Positions 38,944 through 47,320 of a DNA stretch of 64,000 bases are shown piece by piece; the stretch's first letter is position 1; every line of letters begins with the position of its first letter. The stretch is from Olsenella sp. An293 (GTDB taxonomy: Bacteria; Actinomycetota; Coriobacteriia; Coriobacteriales; Atopobiaceae). The notes beneath the pieces are model-generated. The model saw only the letters and a program-made list of their open reading frames with translations. It was not told where the DNA came from and did not search any database. The translations under genes were made by a program, and so were the position numbers. Where the stretch lies: positions 186,001 through 250,000 of the forward strand of contig NZ_NFIT01000001.1 of the NCBI RefSeq assembly GCF_002159495.1, read 5' to 3'.

Positions 38944-40323
38944 CTACTCGGAGGCCATCTCGAACTGCTTGCGCTGCGCGGCCTCGGAGGCCTTCATGAA
39001 GGGCAGGTAGACGACCACGAAGATGGCGAGCAGGATGACCTGCAGGACGGCGGCGCGCCAGTCCATGCCGGTGGAGAGCAGGCCCGAGGCGATGATGGGC
39101 GTGGTCCACGGCACCTGGATGCAGGTGGGGTTCACGAGGCCCATGACGGTGGCACCGTAGGACAGCAGGATGCCGAGGATGGTGTTGAGGACGAACGGCA
39201 CCATCAGCGGGATGTTGAAGACGATCGGGTAGCCGTAGATGACCGGCTCGTTGATGTTGAAGATCGCGGGCAGGATGCCGAGCTTGGCGATCTCCCTGGA
39301 GGGCTTCCACTTGCCCCAGATGAAGGTGGCGATCAGCAGGGCCAGCGTGCAGCCGGAGCCACCCATGAGGGCGTAGACGTTGATGACGTTCATGTTCAGC
39401 CACACGTCCGGGCGAGCGAGGACGGCGTCCATGCCGCCGGTGGAGTAGAGCTCCATGGCCTCGGTGAGGACGATCGTGAGGACGGGCTCGACGAGCACGC
39501 CGTTGATCGTGGACTGGTGGATGCCGAGGGTGAACAGGAAGACGCCGAGCGAGTAGATCACGACGAGGCCGATCGGGTTGGTGGTGAGAGCGCGCAGCGG
39601 GGTCTGGATCCAGGTGTTGACGAGGGCGGTGATGTCGGTCTGGAAGCCGGCGAAGAGAATCATCGCGAGCAGGCCGAAGGCGCCCAGGGTGAGCAGCATC
39701 GGGATCAGGACGTTGAAGGACTTCTCGACCGCGGGGGGCACGCCCTCGGGCATCTTGATGCGCAGCTTGTCGACGCCGGACACCTTGATGAAGAGCGTGG
39801 GCGCGACCAGGCCGATGATGATGGCCGTGAACATGCCGTTGGTGCCGGTGTAGTTGGTGATGAAGGCACCGGTGACCGCAGCGGAGGTGACCTCATCGGT
39901 GACGAGCGGAGAGGTGGCGGCGAGGTTGGCCGTCACGGTCTGCGGCATCATGATGAAGAACACGGCGAGCGAGACGACAACGCAGGAGATCGGGTTGTCA
40001 AAGCGCTTGTTGGTGGCCAGGCTGTAGCCGACCATGCCGCAGAGCAGGATTGCGGAGATCGAGAGCGCGCCCTGGGAGAGCGCGGCGCCCCAGTACTGGG
40101 CGGTCGCCAGGATGTCGGCGTTGGGGAAGATGCCCGGGCTCGCGGGGTTGACGCTCCACAGGAACGTGAAGAGGACGTTATTGAACAGTGCCGCAAGACC
40201 GGCGAGGATGAAGACCGGCATGATGGTGGCAAAGCCGTCGCGCAGCGAGCGGAGGTGCACCTGGTTGCCGATCCTTGCGGAAACCTCCGAGAACTTGTCA
40301 AGGAAGCTCTGACCGTTGGCCAT
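38944..40323 (-). CDS. PTS lactose/cellobiose-family IIC permease
   Basis: The 459-residue membrane protein has about ten hydrophobic segments and the IIC signatures LRSLRDGFATIMPVFILAGL, GYSLATNKRFDNP, NINEPVIYGYPIVFNIPLM and SGCTLALLIATF. It moves and phosphorylates beta-glucosides such as cellobiose, although the exact sugar is unknown. ATG 40323 is 8 nt after AAGGAG. Confidence 0.95.
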   Translation of the reverse strand: MANGQSFLDKFSEVSARIGNQVHLRSLRDGFATIMPVFILAGLAALFNNVLFTFLWSVNPASPGIFPNADILATAQYWGAALSQGALSISAILLCGMVGYSLATNKRFDNPISCVVVSLAVFFIMMPQTVTANLAATSPLVTDEVTSAAVTGAFITNYTGTNGMFTAIIIGLVAPTLFIKVSGVDKLRIKMPEGVPPAVEKSFNVLIPMLLTLGAFGLLAMILFAGFQTDITALVNTWIQTPLRALTTNPIGLVVIYSLGVFLFTLGIHQSTINGVLVEPVLTIVLTEAMELYSTGGMDAVLARPDVWLNMNVINVYALMGGSGCTLALLIATFIWGKWKPSREIAKLGILPAIFNINEPVIYGYPIVFNIPLMVPFVLNTILGILLSYGATVMGLVNPTCIQVPWTTPIIASGLLSTGMDWRAAVLQVILLAIFVVVYLPFMKASEAAQRKQFEMASE

Positions 40324-40432
40324 TGTTTTCACTCCTTACATTTGGATAGTGCCTACTTCAGACGTGCCCTCTCCCTGAAGAACGCGTCCCTTGCAACGAG
40401 ATGGATGCCGGCAGTACCGGCGGGGATACGCC

Positions 40433-40472
40433 GGCGAGAAGGACGGAGGCTGGCTTCACCGTCCTTCTCGCC
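40433..40472 (-). terminator. Hairpin with GAGAAGGACGG stems after the GH1 gene
   Basis: GGCGAGAAGGACGG (40433-40446) and CCGTCCTTCTCGCC (40459-40472) form a perfect 14-bp stem, 17 nt after the GH1 stop. The arms contain the over-represented GAGAAG word as an inverted pair. No T-run follows on the minus strand. Confidence 0.55.
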
Positions 40473-40489
40473 CGCGCAAGAAGGAGGAC

Positions 40490-41896
40490 TTACTTGACGA
40501 CGTGCGACGTCGCGACCTCGGTGAGCCAGGCGGCCGACTTCTTGGGCCTGCGCTCGTAGTTCTCCATGAGGTCGACCTCGACGAAGCCGTAGCGGTTCTT
40601 GTAGGCGTTGGCCCAGGACCAGTTGTCGATCATGCCCCAGTAGTGGTAGCCCACGCACTTGGCACCGTCGTTGATCGCACGGGCGATCCACTCGAGGTGC
40701 TGGCGGACGAAGTCCACGCGGTAGTCGTCGATGACCTGCTGGGTCTTCGGGTCCTTGTTGAGGTACTCGCGCTCGATGCCGATGCCGTTCTCGGAGACGT
40801 ACCACTCGAGCTCGGGGTACTCGTTCTTGCACTTCATGCCGAAGTCATAGATGCCCTTGGGGTAGATCTCCCAGCCGCGGGACTCGTTCATCACGCGCTC
40901 GGGCCAGATGTAGGGCTCGGCGAAGAGCGGGTTGCCCCACTCGTCGTGGCTCTTGGAGGGAGCCTGGACGCGGCTCGGCTGGTAGTAGTTGCAGCCGATC
41001 CAGTCCACGACGCCGTCGGCGAGGACCTGGTCGTCATAGGGGCGGATGGGCAGGACGATGCCGAGGTCGCCGGTCAGGGTCTCGATGACGTCCTCGGGCA
41101 GCGCCCCCTTGGTCACGAGGTCGAGCCACCAGCGGTTGGTGAGGCCGTCGTTCATCCGCAGGGCCTCGAGGTCGGCCGGCGTGGGGTCGTCCTTGGTGTA
41201 GGAGGGGCTGAAGTTGCAGATCATGCCGATGCGCGCGTCCGGGAGCATGCGGCCCTCGGCCACGGCCTGGTGGTAGCGGGACACGGCCAGCGCGTGCGCG
41301 ATCGAGATGTTGTACTGGGCGGTGCAGGCCTCCTGGAAGCTGTGGTGCTGCGGGTACCACACGGGGTGCCAGTAGCGGTTCTCGGGCTCGACAATCGGCT
41401 CGTTGAACGTGAACCAGCAGCGGACCTCCTTGCCAAACTCGCAGAACGCCTTGTAGGCGTAGTTGGCGTAGGCCTCGCAGACCTCGCGGTTGAGCCAGCC
41501 GCCGCGGCGGAAGAGGTAGGTGGGGAGGTCAAAGTGGTAGAGGTTCACAAAGACCTCGAGCCCGGCCTCCTTGGAGGCGGCGAACAGCTCGTGGTACCAC
41601 GCCGCGCCCTCGGGGTTGATGTTGCCGTCCTGGTCGAGCAGGCGGCTCCACTGGATCGAGGTGCGGTAGTTGTTCATGCCCAGGCCTTTGAGGATCTCGA
41701 GGTCCTCCTTGTAGTGGTGCATGAAGTCGTTGCCCACGTAGGAACCCACCTGGTTGTAGAACGAGCTGATGTCCTCCATGGACCAGGTGTCCCAGAGGTT
41801 CTCCAGCTTGCCGCCCACGTTCCATCCGCCCTCCGTCTGCGGACCGGACATGGCCGCACCGAAGAAGAAGCCCTTGGGCAGGGTAAGCTCTGACAT
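40490..41896 (-). CDS. Glycoside hydrolase family 1, 6-phospho-beta-glucosidase/galactosidase
   Basis: The 468-residue enzyme has the GH1 acid/base motif FTFNEPIVEP and nucleophile motif WYVSENGIGIE. It is the first gene of the operon that encodes IIC, IIB, IIA and GH4, which supports 6-phospho-beta-glycosides as substrates. ATG 41896 follows GGAGG. It and the GH4 enzyme offer two unrelated mechanisms for the same type of substrate. Confidence 0.94.
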   Translation of the reverse strand: MSELTLPKGFFFGAAMSGPQTEGGWNVGGKLENLWDTWSMEDISSFYNQVGSYVGNDFMHHYKEDLEILKGLGMNNYRTSIQWSRLLDQDGNINPEGAAWYHELFAASKEAGLEVFVNLYHFDLPTYLFRRGGWLNREVCEAYANYAYKAFCEFGKEVRCWFTFNEPIVEPENRYWHPVWYPQHHSFQEACTAQYNISIAHALAVSRYHQAVAEGRMLPDARIGMICNFSPSYTKDDPTPADLEALRMNDGLTNRWWLDLVTKGALPEDVIETLTGDLGIVLPIRPYDDQVLADGVVDWIGCNYYQPSRVQAPSKSHDEWGNPLFAEPYIWPERVMNESRGWEIYPKGIYDFGMKCKNEYPELEWYVSENGIGIEREYLNKDPKTQQVIDDYRVDFVRQHLEWIARAINDGAKCVGYHYWGMIDNWSWANAYKNRYGFVEVDLMENYERRPKKSAAWLTEVATSHVVK

Positions 41897-41965
41897 ACGC
41901 CCTCCATTCAATCGGTCTTCCAGTCGCGCGTGATGCCTGTTCGGCTATCACGCTTCGTTAGCATG

Positions 41966-42015
41966 ATTATAGCGCTCTAATTATTTCTAAGGAGGGGGAT
42001 TTTCTAGGTATAGAA
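41966..42015 (-). promoter_or_regulatory. Promoter and possible operator of the PTS operon
   Basis: On the minus strand a perfect TATAAT (41971-41966) lies about 70 nt before the GH1 start; the -35 is weak. TTCTA-GGTA-TAGAA (42002-42015) is an inverted repeat between this promoter and the divergent GntR gene and is a candidate binding site for that regulator. The rest of the 318-nt gap is AT-rich and shows GGCGAGAAGAACC near 42134. Confidence 0.5.
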
Positions 42016-42214
42016 GCGCGATGCTTGGGCCATAATAGGTACAACAGCGCTAGCAAATCGTTTCTACCAGCGGTTTATTGGCTATTTCGTGAGCGCACTG
42101 CGGTGAACGTTCGACAGTTTTTTTCGATGATTTGGCGAGAAGAACCGTTGACGGCTCATTATCTACCGTTCGCGGGCGGCAGGAGTGGCGTCCCGAGCAC
42201 CGAGGGAGGTCGCC

Positions 42215-42985
42215 ATGCTGAAGTACCAGGCCATCGCAGCGGACATCCAGCGCAGCATCGAGGCGGGCGCCCTGCGGCCAAACTCGAAGCTCCCCACCGT
42301 GGTGGAGCTCTGCGAGGCCTACGGCGTGAGCAAGATCACCATCAAGCGCGCCATCGACCTTCTCACCGACAAGGGCCTCATCTCCAGCAGGCGCGGCTCG
42401 GGCACCTACGTCAAGAACACCACCGAGCTCTTCGAGCAGACCGGCATCGAGCGCATCGACGGCACCGCGGCGGACTTCGACGACGACTCCTTCGCGTTCT
42501 CGCACTCCGACCGCGCCGCGGGCTTCACCAAGGAGCACGAGGGCGAGGGCAAGAAGGTGAGCTCGGTGGTCTACGACTTCTCGATCGTGAACCCGCCGGC
42601 CAACATCGCGCGCCACCTCAACATCCAGCCGGACGACTTCGCCTACTACCATTGCCGCGCGCGCTGCCTCGACGGCAAGCCCATGGTCATCGAGTACACC
42701 TACATGCCGCTCGACCTCATCCCGGGCCTCAAGCGCTCGCAGCTCTACCTCTCGGTCTACGACTACATCCAGAACACCCTGGGGCTCAAGATCTCGAGCT
42801 TCCACCGCATCCTGCGCGCCGTGCCCGCGACCGAGGAGGAGGCCGAGCGGCTGGACACCAAGCCCGGCGTCCCCATGCTCGAGATCGCGCAGGTGGGCTT
42901 TCTCGACGACGGCACGCCGTTCGAGTACTCCATCTCGCGCTACGAGGGCACCCGCGGCGAGATCCGCGAGGTCAACGTCGTGTAG
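42215..42985 (+). CDS. GntR-family transcriptional regulator with UTRA domain
   Basis: The 256-residue protein has an N-terminal winged helix (YQAIAADIQRSIEAGALRPN, KLPTVVELCEAYGVSKITIK) and a C-terminal UTRA ligand domain (YTYMPLDLIPGL, LYLSVYDYIQNTLGLKISS). HutC-type regulators of this kind sense phosphosugars. It is divergent from the PTS operon and probably controls it. ATG 42215 follows GGGAGG. Confidence 0.93.
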   Translation: MLKYQAIAADIQRSIEAGALRPNSKLPTVVELCEAYGVSKITIKRAIDLLTDKGLISSRRGSGTYVKNTTELFEQTGIERIDGTAADFDDDSFAFSHSDRAAGFTKEHEGEGKKVSSVVYDFSIVNPPANIARHLNIQPDDFAYYHCRARCLDGKPMVIEYTYMPLDLIPGLKRSQLYLSVYDYIQNTLGLKISSFHRILRAVPATEEEAERLDTKPGVPMLEIAQVGFLDDGTPFEYSISRYEGTRGEIREVNVV

Positions 42986-43016
42986 CGTCTGGCGAGAAGA
43001 ACGCCCCGAGTTTGAG

Positions 43017-43071
43017 AAACCCCGCCCATCCGAGGCGACGCCGTCCGGCGCCGTGGGATGGGCGGGGTTTT
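43017..43071 (+). terminator. Intrinsic terminator after the GntR gene
   Basis: AAACCCCGCCCATCC pairs perfectly with GGATGGGCGGGGTTT and is followed by TTG. The AAAC...GTTT ends make it work in both orientations, which suits its place between convergent genes. Confidence 0.8.
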
Positions 43072-43145
43072 GTGAGCGTCTCGGGAACGAGCCGTGCGAC
43101 AGGGACGGTTCTGTGAGCGTCTCGGGAGCGGGCTGTGCGACGGGT
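43071..43145. repeat. Two tandem copies of TGTGAGCGTCTCGGGA unit
   Basis: TGTGAGCGTCTCGGGA followed by ACGAGCCGTGCGAC occurs at 43071 and, with three changes, again at 43112, a period of 41 nt. It lies directly after the terminator. Function is unknown. Confidence 0.6.
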
Positions 43146-43195
43146 GGGAATCCGCAAGCGCCAGGCGCCGCTCCCCCGCCGCGACCCGTGGCAGG

Positions 43196-43807
43196 CTAGT
43201 CGCTGACGCGGGTCTGGACGATGGCGCCCGCCACGGCGAGCACGATCGTGCCCACCAGGATCGGCGTGCCGTAGGCGGCGGCGAAATCGCCGCCGATGAA
43301 GCCGGAGAGCGCGTCGAAGGTCGCCATGGCGTCGCCCGGGACGGCGAGCTCGGCGAGCGGCCCAAAGGCCAGCGCGGCGGCGAGCACGTTGGGCACCACG
43401 AAGGTCGCGCCGGTCCAGGCCGTACCCCAGCGCACGATCGCGTCGGACCAGCGCACGCCGGCAAGGCCCAGCAGCACGCCGGAGACCACCATGATCAGCG
43501 CGAGGAAGTCCGCTGCCTCCTGGGGCAGCAGCATCGTCACGACAAAGCCGAGCGCCGCGCCGGCGACAAATCCCATGAGAAAGACCGCGGCCTTGTAGGC
43601 ATACTTGGAGAGCAGCGCGGCCACGACGCCGAGCACCGCAGCGATCACGAGCGAGACCGGGGAGGCCTCCGTGGCGCCGAGCGCGACGTTGAAGACGCCG
43701 AGAAAGACGAGCGCGCCGAGCATCCAGAAGAAGAGCTTCTTGCCGAAGAAGCAGGCGGCGGCGCCCGCGAGGACGTTCACGAGCAGATAGACGATGACGA
43801 GTTCCAT
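43196..43807 (-). CDS. Multi-pass membrane protein, DUF4203-like
   Basis: The 203-residue protein is nearly all hydrophobic helices (LVIVYLLVNVLAGAAACFFG, LFFWMLGALVFLGVF, AAVFLMGFVAGAALGFVV). The pattern of Gly/Ala-rich helices resembles DUF4203/TMEM198-like proteins. No function is known. ATG 43807 follows AAAGG. The next two upstream genes on this strand also encode membrane proteins. Confidence 0.7.
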   Translation of the reverse strand: MELVIVYLLVNVLAGAAACFFGKKLFFWMLGALVFLGVFNVALGATEASPVSLVIAAVLGVVAALLSKYAYKAAVFLMGFVAGAALGFVVTMLLPQEAADFLALIMVVSGVLLGLAGVRWSDAIVRWGTAWTGATFVVPNVLAAALAFGPLAELAVPGDAMATFDALSGFIGGDFAAAYGTPILVGTIVLAVAGAIVQTRVSD

Positions 43808-43877
43808 GGGGGGCCTTTCGTGTGCGATATGAGGGGCAACCCTCCAATGATAGCCGCACGAAGGCCCCGGGGCGAGG

Positions 43878-44552
43878 TTAATGCTTGCTTGAGCCCTTCT
43901 TGCCCTGCTTGCCCTGGCCCTTCTCGGCCTTTCCGCCCCGGCCCTTCTCGGCCTTGGCGGCGCGCTTCTCCTCCGCGCGGCGGGAGCGCTCGGCACGGCG
44001 GCGGGCGCGCGCCTCGGAGCTCGCCTTGAGCGAGGCCTCCTGCTCCTGCGCCTCTCGCTCGCGGAGGCGCTCGGCGGCCTCGCGCGCGTTGACGTCCTCG
44101 GCGCTGCCCGTGATCGGCGCCCAGGCGAGCGCGTAGACGAAGCCGAGCGCAAGGTCGACGACGGGAAGCCCCAGCACGGCCCAGAACAGCGTCGCCGGCA
44201 GCGTCATGCCCTCGGGCGGGCTCGGCAGCAGATAGGGCACCAGTGCCACGAGCAGGGTCACGAGGACGAGCGCGCTCGCCGCACGGCAGATCGCCTGGGC
44301 GGCGGCGGGCAGCGTCAGCCCGGAGCGGCGCACGAAGATGAGCCCGATGAGGGCGGCGAAGAGGTAGAGCGTGACCGGCAGCGCATAGGAGCCCGCAGCC
44401 TGCAGCTGGACCGAGACGTCAGCGCCCTGCGCCACGGAGTTGAGGATGACGCTGCCCAGGAGCAGCACGGACACGACGACGAGGTTGGGGTAGTACGCCC
44501 TCGCGCTCATGGCGTAGGGGACGCCCTTCCTCGAGAACGGCATCTGCAGCAT
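43878..44552 (-). CDS. Membrane protein with Lys/Arg/Glu-rich cytoplasmic tail, unknown
   Basis: The 224-residue protein has four hydrophobic segments in residues 20-150 and then a highly charged tail (REAAERLREREAQEQEASLK through KAEKGRGGKAEKGQGKQGKK), probably helical and cytoplasmic. No family is recognised. ATG 44552 follows GAGGAG. It overlaps in theme with the next gene upstream, which has the same design: helices plus a charged repetitive tail. Confidence 0.7.
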   Translation of the reverse strand: MLQMPFSRKGVPYAMSARAYYPNLVVVSVLLLGSVILNSVAQGADVSVQLQAAGSYALPVTLYLFAALIGLIFVRRSGLTLPAAAQAICRAASALVLVTLLVALVPYLLPSPPEGMTLPATLFWAVLGLPVVDLALGFVYALAWAPITGSAEDVNAREAAERLREREAQEQEASLKASSEARARRRAERSRRAEEKRAAKAEKGRGGKAEKGQGKQGKKGSSKH

Positions 44553-44578
44553 CTGTCTCTCCTCTCGCGGGCGACGCG

Positions 44579-45157
44579 CTACGCGTCGCGCCCGTCCTTC
44601 TCGGCATCGGCGTGCTCGGCGCGCTCGTCCTTCTCGGCACCGGCGCGCTCGGCGCGCTCGTCCTTCTCGGCACCGGCGCGCTCGTCATCGGGCAGGTACT
44701 TGGCGAAGGGGCCCCGCTTGCTCGCGTCCACCCCGGCGCAGCCCAACGCGTAGAGAAATCCGAGCATCATGATCAAGATCGGCGCCGCCATGGTCACGTA
44801 CACCACCACGACGCTGACGCCGAGAAACGCGCCCTCCGTGCTCGGCGCAAGGACGGGCACCGCCACGAGGGCGAGCAGCGCCAGCCCCGCGATGCCCACG
44901 GCCCGGCAGGCGCGCTTGGCCGTGCGGCCCATGAGGATCTTCTTGAACCAGAGCAGCAGGAGCCCGATGACGACGCCCATGGCAAAGAGCAGCACCGGCG
45001 AGGCCAGCACCACGCCCAGCTGGACGAGGGCGGAGCTCTCGATCGCGGAGGCGACGGCGGTCGCGTCGCTCATGTGGTACCAGGCGAGAAACGCGATGCA
45101 GACGGCGGCGGCCGCGACCCACGCGACAAAGTTTCCGAAGAACGTCGATTTTCTCAA
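44579..45157 (-). CDS. Membrane protein with tandem charged repeats at the C terminus, unknown
   Basis: The 192-residue protein (from TTG 45157) has four hydrophobic segments and ends in three repeats of an ERAGAEKDERA-like unit. A TTG start is chosen because AGGGAGG stands at ideal distance; the only other in-frame start is GTG 45205, with no site. The repeats at DNA level are about 36 nt and contain CGTCCTTCTCGGC. It is 26 nt upstream of the gene for a similar protein and probably co-transcribed. Confidence 0.65.
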   Translation of the reverse strand: MRKSTFFGNFVAWVAAAAVCIAFLAWYHMSDATAVASAIESSALVQLGVVLASPVLLFAMGVVIGLLLLWFKKILMGRTAKRACRAVGIAGLALLALVAVPVLAPSTEGAFLGVSVVVVYVTMAAPILIMMLGFLYALGCAGVDASKRGPFAKYLPDDERAGAEKDERAERAGAEKDERAEHADAEKDGRDA

Positions 45158-45263
45158 GGATGCCTCCCTGACAGACGGTAGGGGTATGCTGTTTGGTGCC
45201 TTCACGTCACAGCGTGGGTCATTATACCCCCCGAGACGGCCCGCCCGATCCTAGGGAGCGCTC

Positions 45264-45965
45264 ATGGCAGGACAGCTCGCCGACGCCGCGCCGGCGCCTC
45301 AGAATACCCGTAAACCCAAGGGACCCATCCGCAAGAAGCTCTACTCGCTCGGCGAGGAGATCGCCAACTCCGTGAGCCACGGGGTGGGCGTGCTGCTCTC
45401 GATCGCGGCGCTCGTGCTGCTGATCGTGATGGCCGTGAGCCACGGCGGCGGCGTGCGCCTCGCGGCGGCGCTGCTCATGGGCATCTCGCTGATCGTCGAG
45501 TACCTCTTCTCCACGCTCTACCACGCGCTCGCGCCCGAGAAGGCCAAGGCGGTCTTCCGCGTGCTCGACCACTGCGGCATCTACCTGCTCATCGCCGGGA
45601 GCTACGCGCCCTTCTCGCTGGTCACGCTGGCCGACCGCGGCGGGCTTGTGCTGTGCTGCGCGGTGTGGGGCGTGGCCGTGGTCGGCATCGTCGCCGAGTG
45701 CCTGCTGCGCGAGCGCCAGCCCGCCTGGCTCACCGCCGCGGTCTACGTGCTCATGGGCTGGCTCGTGGTCTTTCACATCGGCGACCTCTGGGAGCTGCTG
45801 GCGCCGCCTGCGTTCTGGCTGCTTCTCGCCGGGGGCCTGAGCTACACCGTGGGCGCGGTCTTCTACGCCATCAAGAAGGTGCCGTACCTGCACTTTGTGT
45901 TCCATCTCTTCACGCTGGCCGGCAGCGTGTGCATCACGCTCGCCGCGCTTCTGTTCGTGGTGTAG
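45264..45965 (+). CDS. Hemolysin III family (PAQR-like) membrane protein
   Basis: The 233-residue protein has seven hydrophobic segments and the family motifs ANSVSHGVGVLLS, EYLFSTLYHAL, RVLDHCGIYLLIAGSYAPF and FHIGDLWELL, with late HFVFHLFTLAGS; the His/Ser/Asp residues form the zinc site. Bacterial members affect membrane lipid state; hemolytic action is not implied. ATG 45264 follows AGGGAG. Divergent from the membrane protein genes. Confidence 0.92.
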   Translation: MAGQLADAAPAPQNTRKPKGPIRKKLYSLGEEIANSVSHGVGVLLSIAALVLLIVMAVSHGGGVRLAAALLMGISLIVEYLFSTLYHALAPEKAKAVFRVLDHCGIYLLIAGSYAPFSLVTLADRGGLVLCCAVWGVAVVGIVAECLLRERQPAWLTAAVYVLMGWLVVFHIGDLWELLAPPAFWLLLAGGLSYTVGAVFYAIKKVPYLHFVFHLFTLAGSVCITLAALLFVV

Positions 45966-46109
45966 CGCCGGCGCCCCGCGACGCGCTCGCCGAGCCTGCG
46001 GGCCGCGACGCGGTCGCCGAGCCGCCGGCCCCGCTCGATGTGAGACCGATGCCACATCCCGTCAACGGGAGTATATTGTCTGCATCGACATCCGGAGATA
46101 GGAGAGAGC

Positions 46110-46991
46110 ATGCGCATCGGAGCACTTGAGGCGGGCGGCACCAAGATGGTCTGCGCCGTCGCCACCGAGCAGGGCGAGATTCTCGAGCGGGAGTCCTTCC
46201 CCACCACCACGCCGGAGGAGTCCATCCCCTCCCTCACGAGCTGGTTCGTCGAGCGCAACGTGGACGCCCTAGGCATCGGCGCCTTTGGCCCCACCTGCGT
46301 GGACCCCAAAAGCCCCGACTTTGGCACCATCCTCGAGACTCCCAAGCTCCCCTGGCGCGGCTATGGCCTGCGCGCCGCCTTCGTCGACGCGCTCGACGTG
46401 CCCGTGGGCTACGACACCGACGTCAACGTGGCGTGCCTCGGCGAGGCCACGTTCGGCGACTCGCGCGGCATCGCGGACCTGATCTACGTGACCATCGGCA
46501 CCGGCGTGGGCGCCGGCGTCATGTGCGGCGGGCAGCTGCTCCACGGCATGCTCCACCCCGAGGCGGGCCACATGCTGCTCAATCGCGTGCCCGGCGACGA
46601 GGGCCCCTGCGTCTGCCCGAGCCACGACTCCTGTCTCGAGGGCCTGGCCGCCGGCCCCTCGATCGAGCGCCGCTGGGGCGCCAAGGGCTTCGAGCTGGCC
46701 GACCGGCCCGAGGTCTGGGAGCTCGAGGCGAGCTACCTCGCGCAGATGTGCTACAACCTGGTGCTCTGCTACTCGCCGCGCCGCATCATCCTCGGAGGCG
46801 GCGTCATGCACCAGGAGCAGCTCTACCCGCTCGTGCGCGAGAAGACCCTCCGCTACCTCGGCGGCTACATCACCGCGCCGGAGCTCGAGGACATCGACTC
46901 CTACATCGCGGCCCCGAGCCTGAGCGACAACCAGGGCGTGCTGGGCTGCGTGGAGCTCGGCCGTCGCGCGCTTGCGGCCGCAAGCGCGTAG
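46110..46991 (+). CDS. ROK-family sugar kinase, fructokinase type
   Basis: The 293-residue protein has the N-terminal phosphate loop IGALEAGGTKMVCAV, the catalytic YDTDVNVACLGE with Asp, VTIGTGVGAGVM and the zinc site near GHMLLNRVPGDEG/CVCPSHDSCLEGL. These match ROK fructokinases (GmuE/ScrK-like), which make fructose 6-phosphate or mannose 6-phosphate. ATG 46110 follows GATAGGAGAG. Single gene. Confidence 0.9.
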   Translation: MRIGALEAGGTKMVCAVATEQGEILERESFPTTTPEESIPSLTSWFVERNVDALGIGAFGPTCVDPKSPDFGTILETPKLPWRGYGLRAAFVDALDVPVGYDTDVNVACLGEATFGDSRGIADLIYVTIGTGVGAGVMCGGQLLHGMLHPEAGHMLLNRVPGDEGPCVCPSHDSCLEGLAAGPSIERRWGAKGFELADRPEVWELEASYLAQMCYNLVLCYSPRRIILGGGVMHQEQLYPLVREKTLRYLGGYITAPELEDIDSYIAAPSLSDNQGVLGCVELGRRALAAASA

Positions 46992-47116
46992 GCGCAGGTC
47001 GCGACATCGCGTCGATCCCGGCGCCGTCCCCACGCGGGGCGGCGCCTTTTCTGCGACGGCCCCGGCTCCGGGCCGCGCGTCCTTCTCGCCCTCCACGCCG
47101 GGCCTTCCCGGAGGCG

Positions 47117-47217
47117 CTAAAAAATAACGGGCACGAATGGGCGCCGGGACGCCCGTCCCATCACGTTTCCGCAGTTGACGCTTTTTGCGCCCGGGCTCCG
47201 TGCCCGTTATTTTTAAC
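47117..47217. repeat. Long inverted repeat with AT-rich ends (AAAATAACGGGCAC)
   Basis: TAAAAAATAACGGGCAC (47118-47134) and GTGCCCGTTATTTTTAA (47200-47216) pair over 16-17 bp with one mismatch, leaving a 65-nt loop rich in GGGCG/CGCCC. It sits between two genes of the same direction and would work as an intrinsic terminator for the ROK gene, since the right arm ends in TTATTTTTAA. Confidence 0.7.
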
Positions 47218-47320
47218 GCCGTCCGCCAAGACGGGTCGAATCCCGCACGAAGGGCGCCGGCGCGCTAAGATGGACGGCGAGAAAACCCGGCGCCAGCGGC
47301 GCCCGACCCAGGGAGGGCAC

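Noticed and set aside
47221-47260. tRNA-like GGGTCGAATCCCGC stretch
   Set aside because: It resembles a T-arm, but no acceptor stem, D-arm or anticodon arm can be placed around it.
46433-47320. Extended N terminus of the M20 dipeptidase reaching into the ROK gene
   Set aside because: It would be Arg-rich antisense-like sequence from another frame of the kinase gene; the ATG at 47321 has GGGAGGG and begins a standard PepV sequence.
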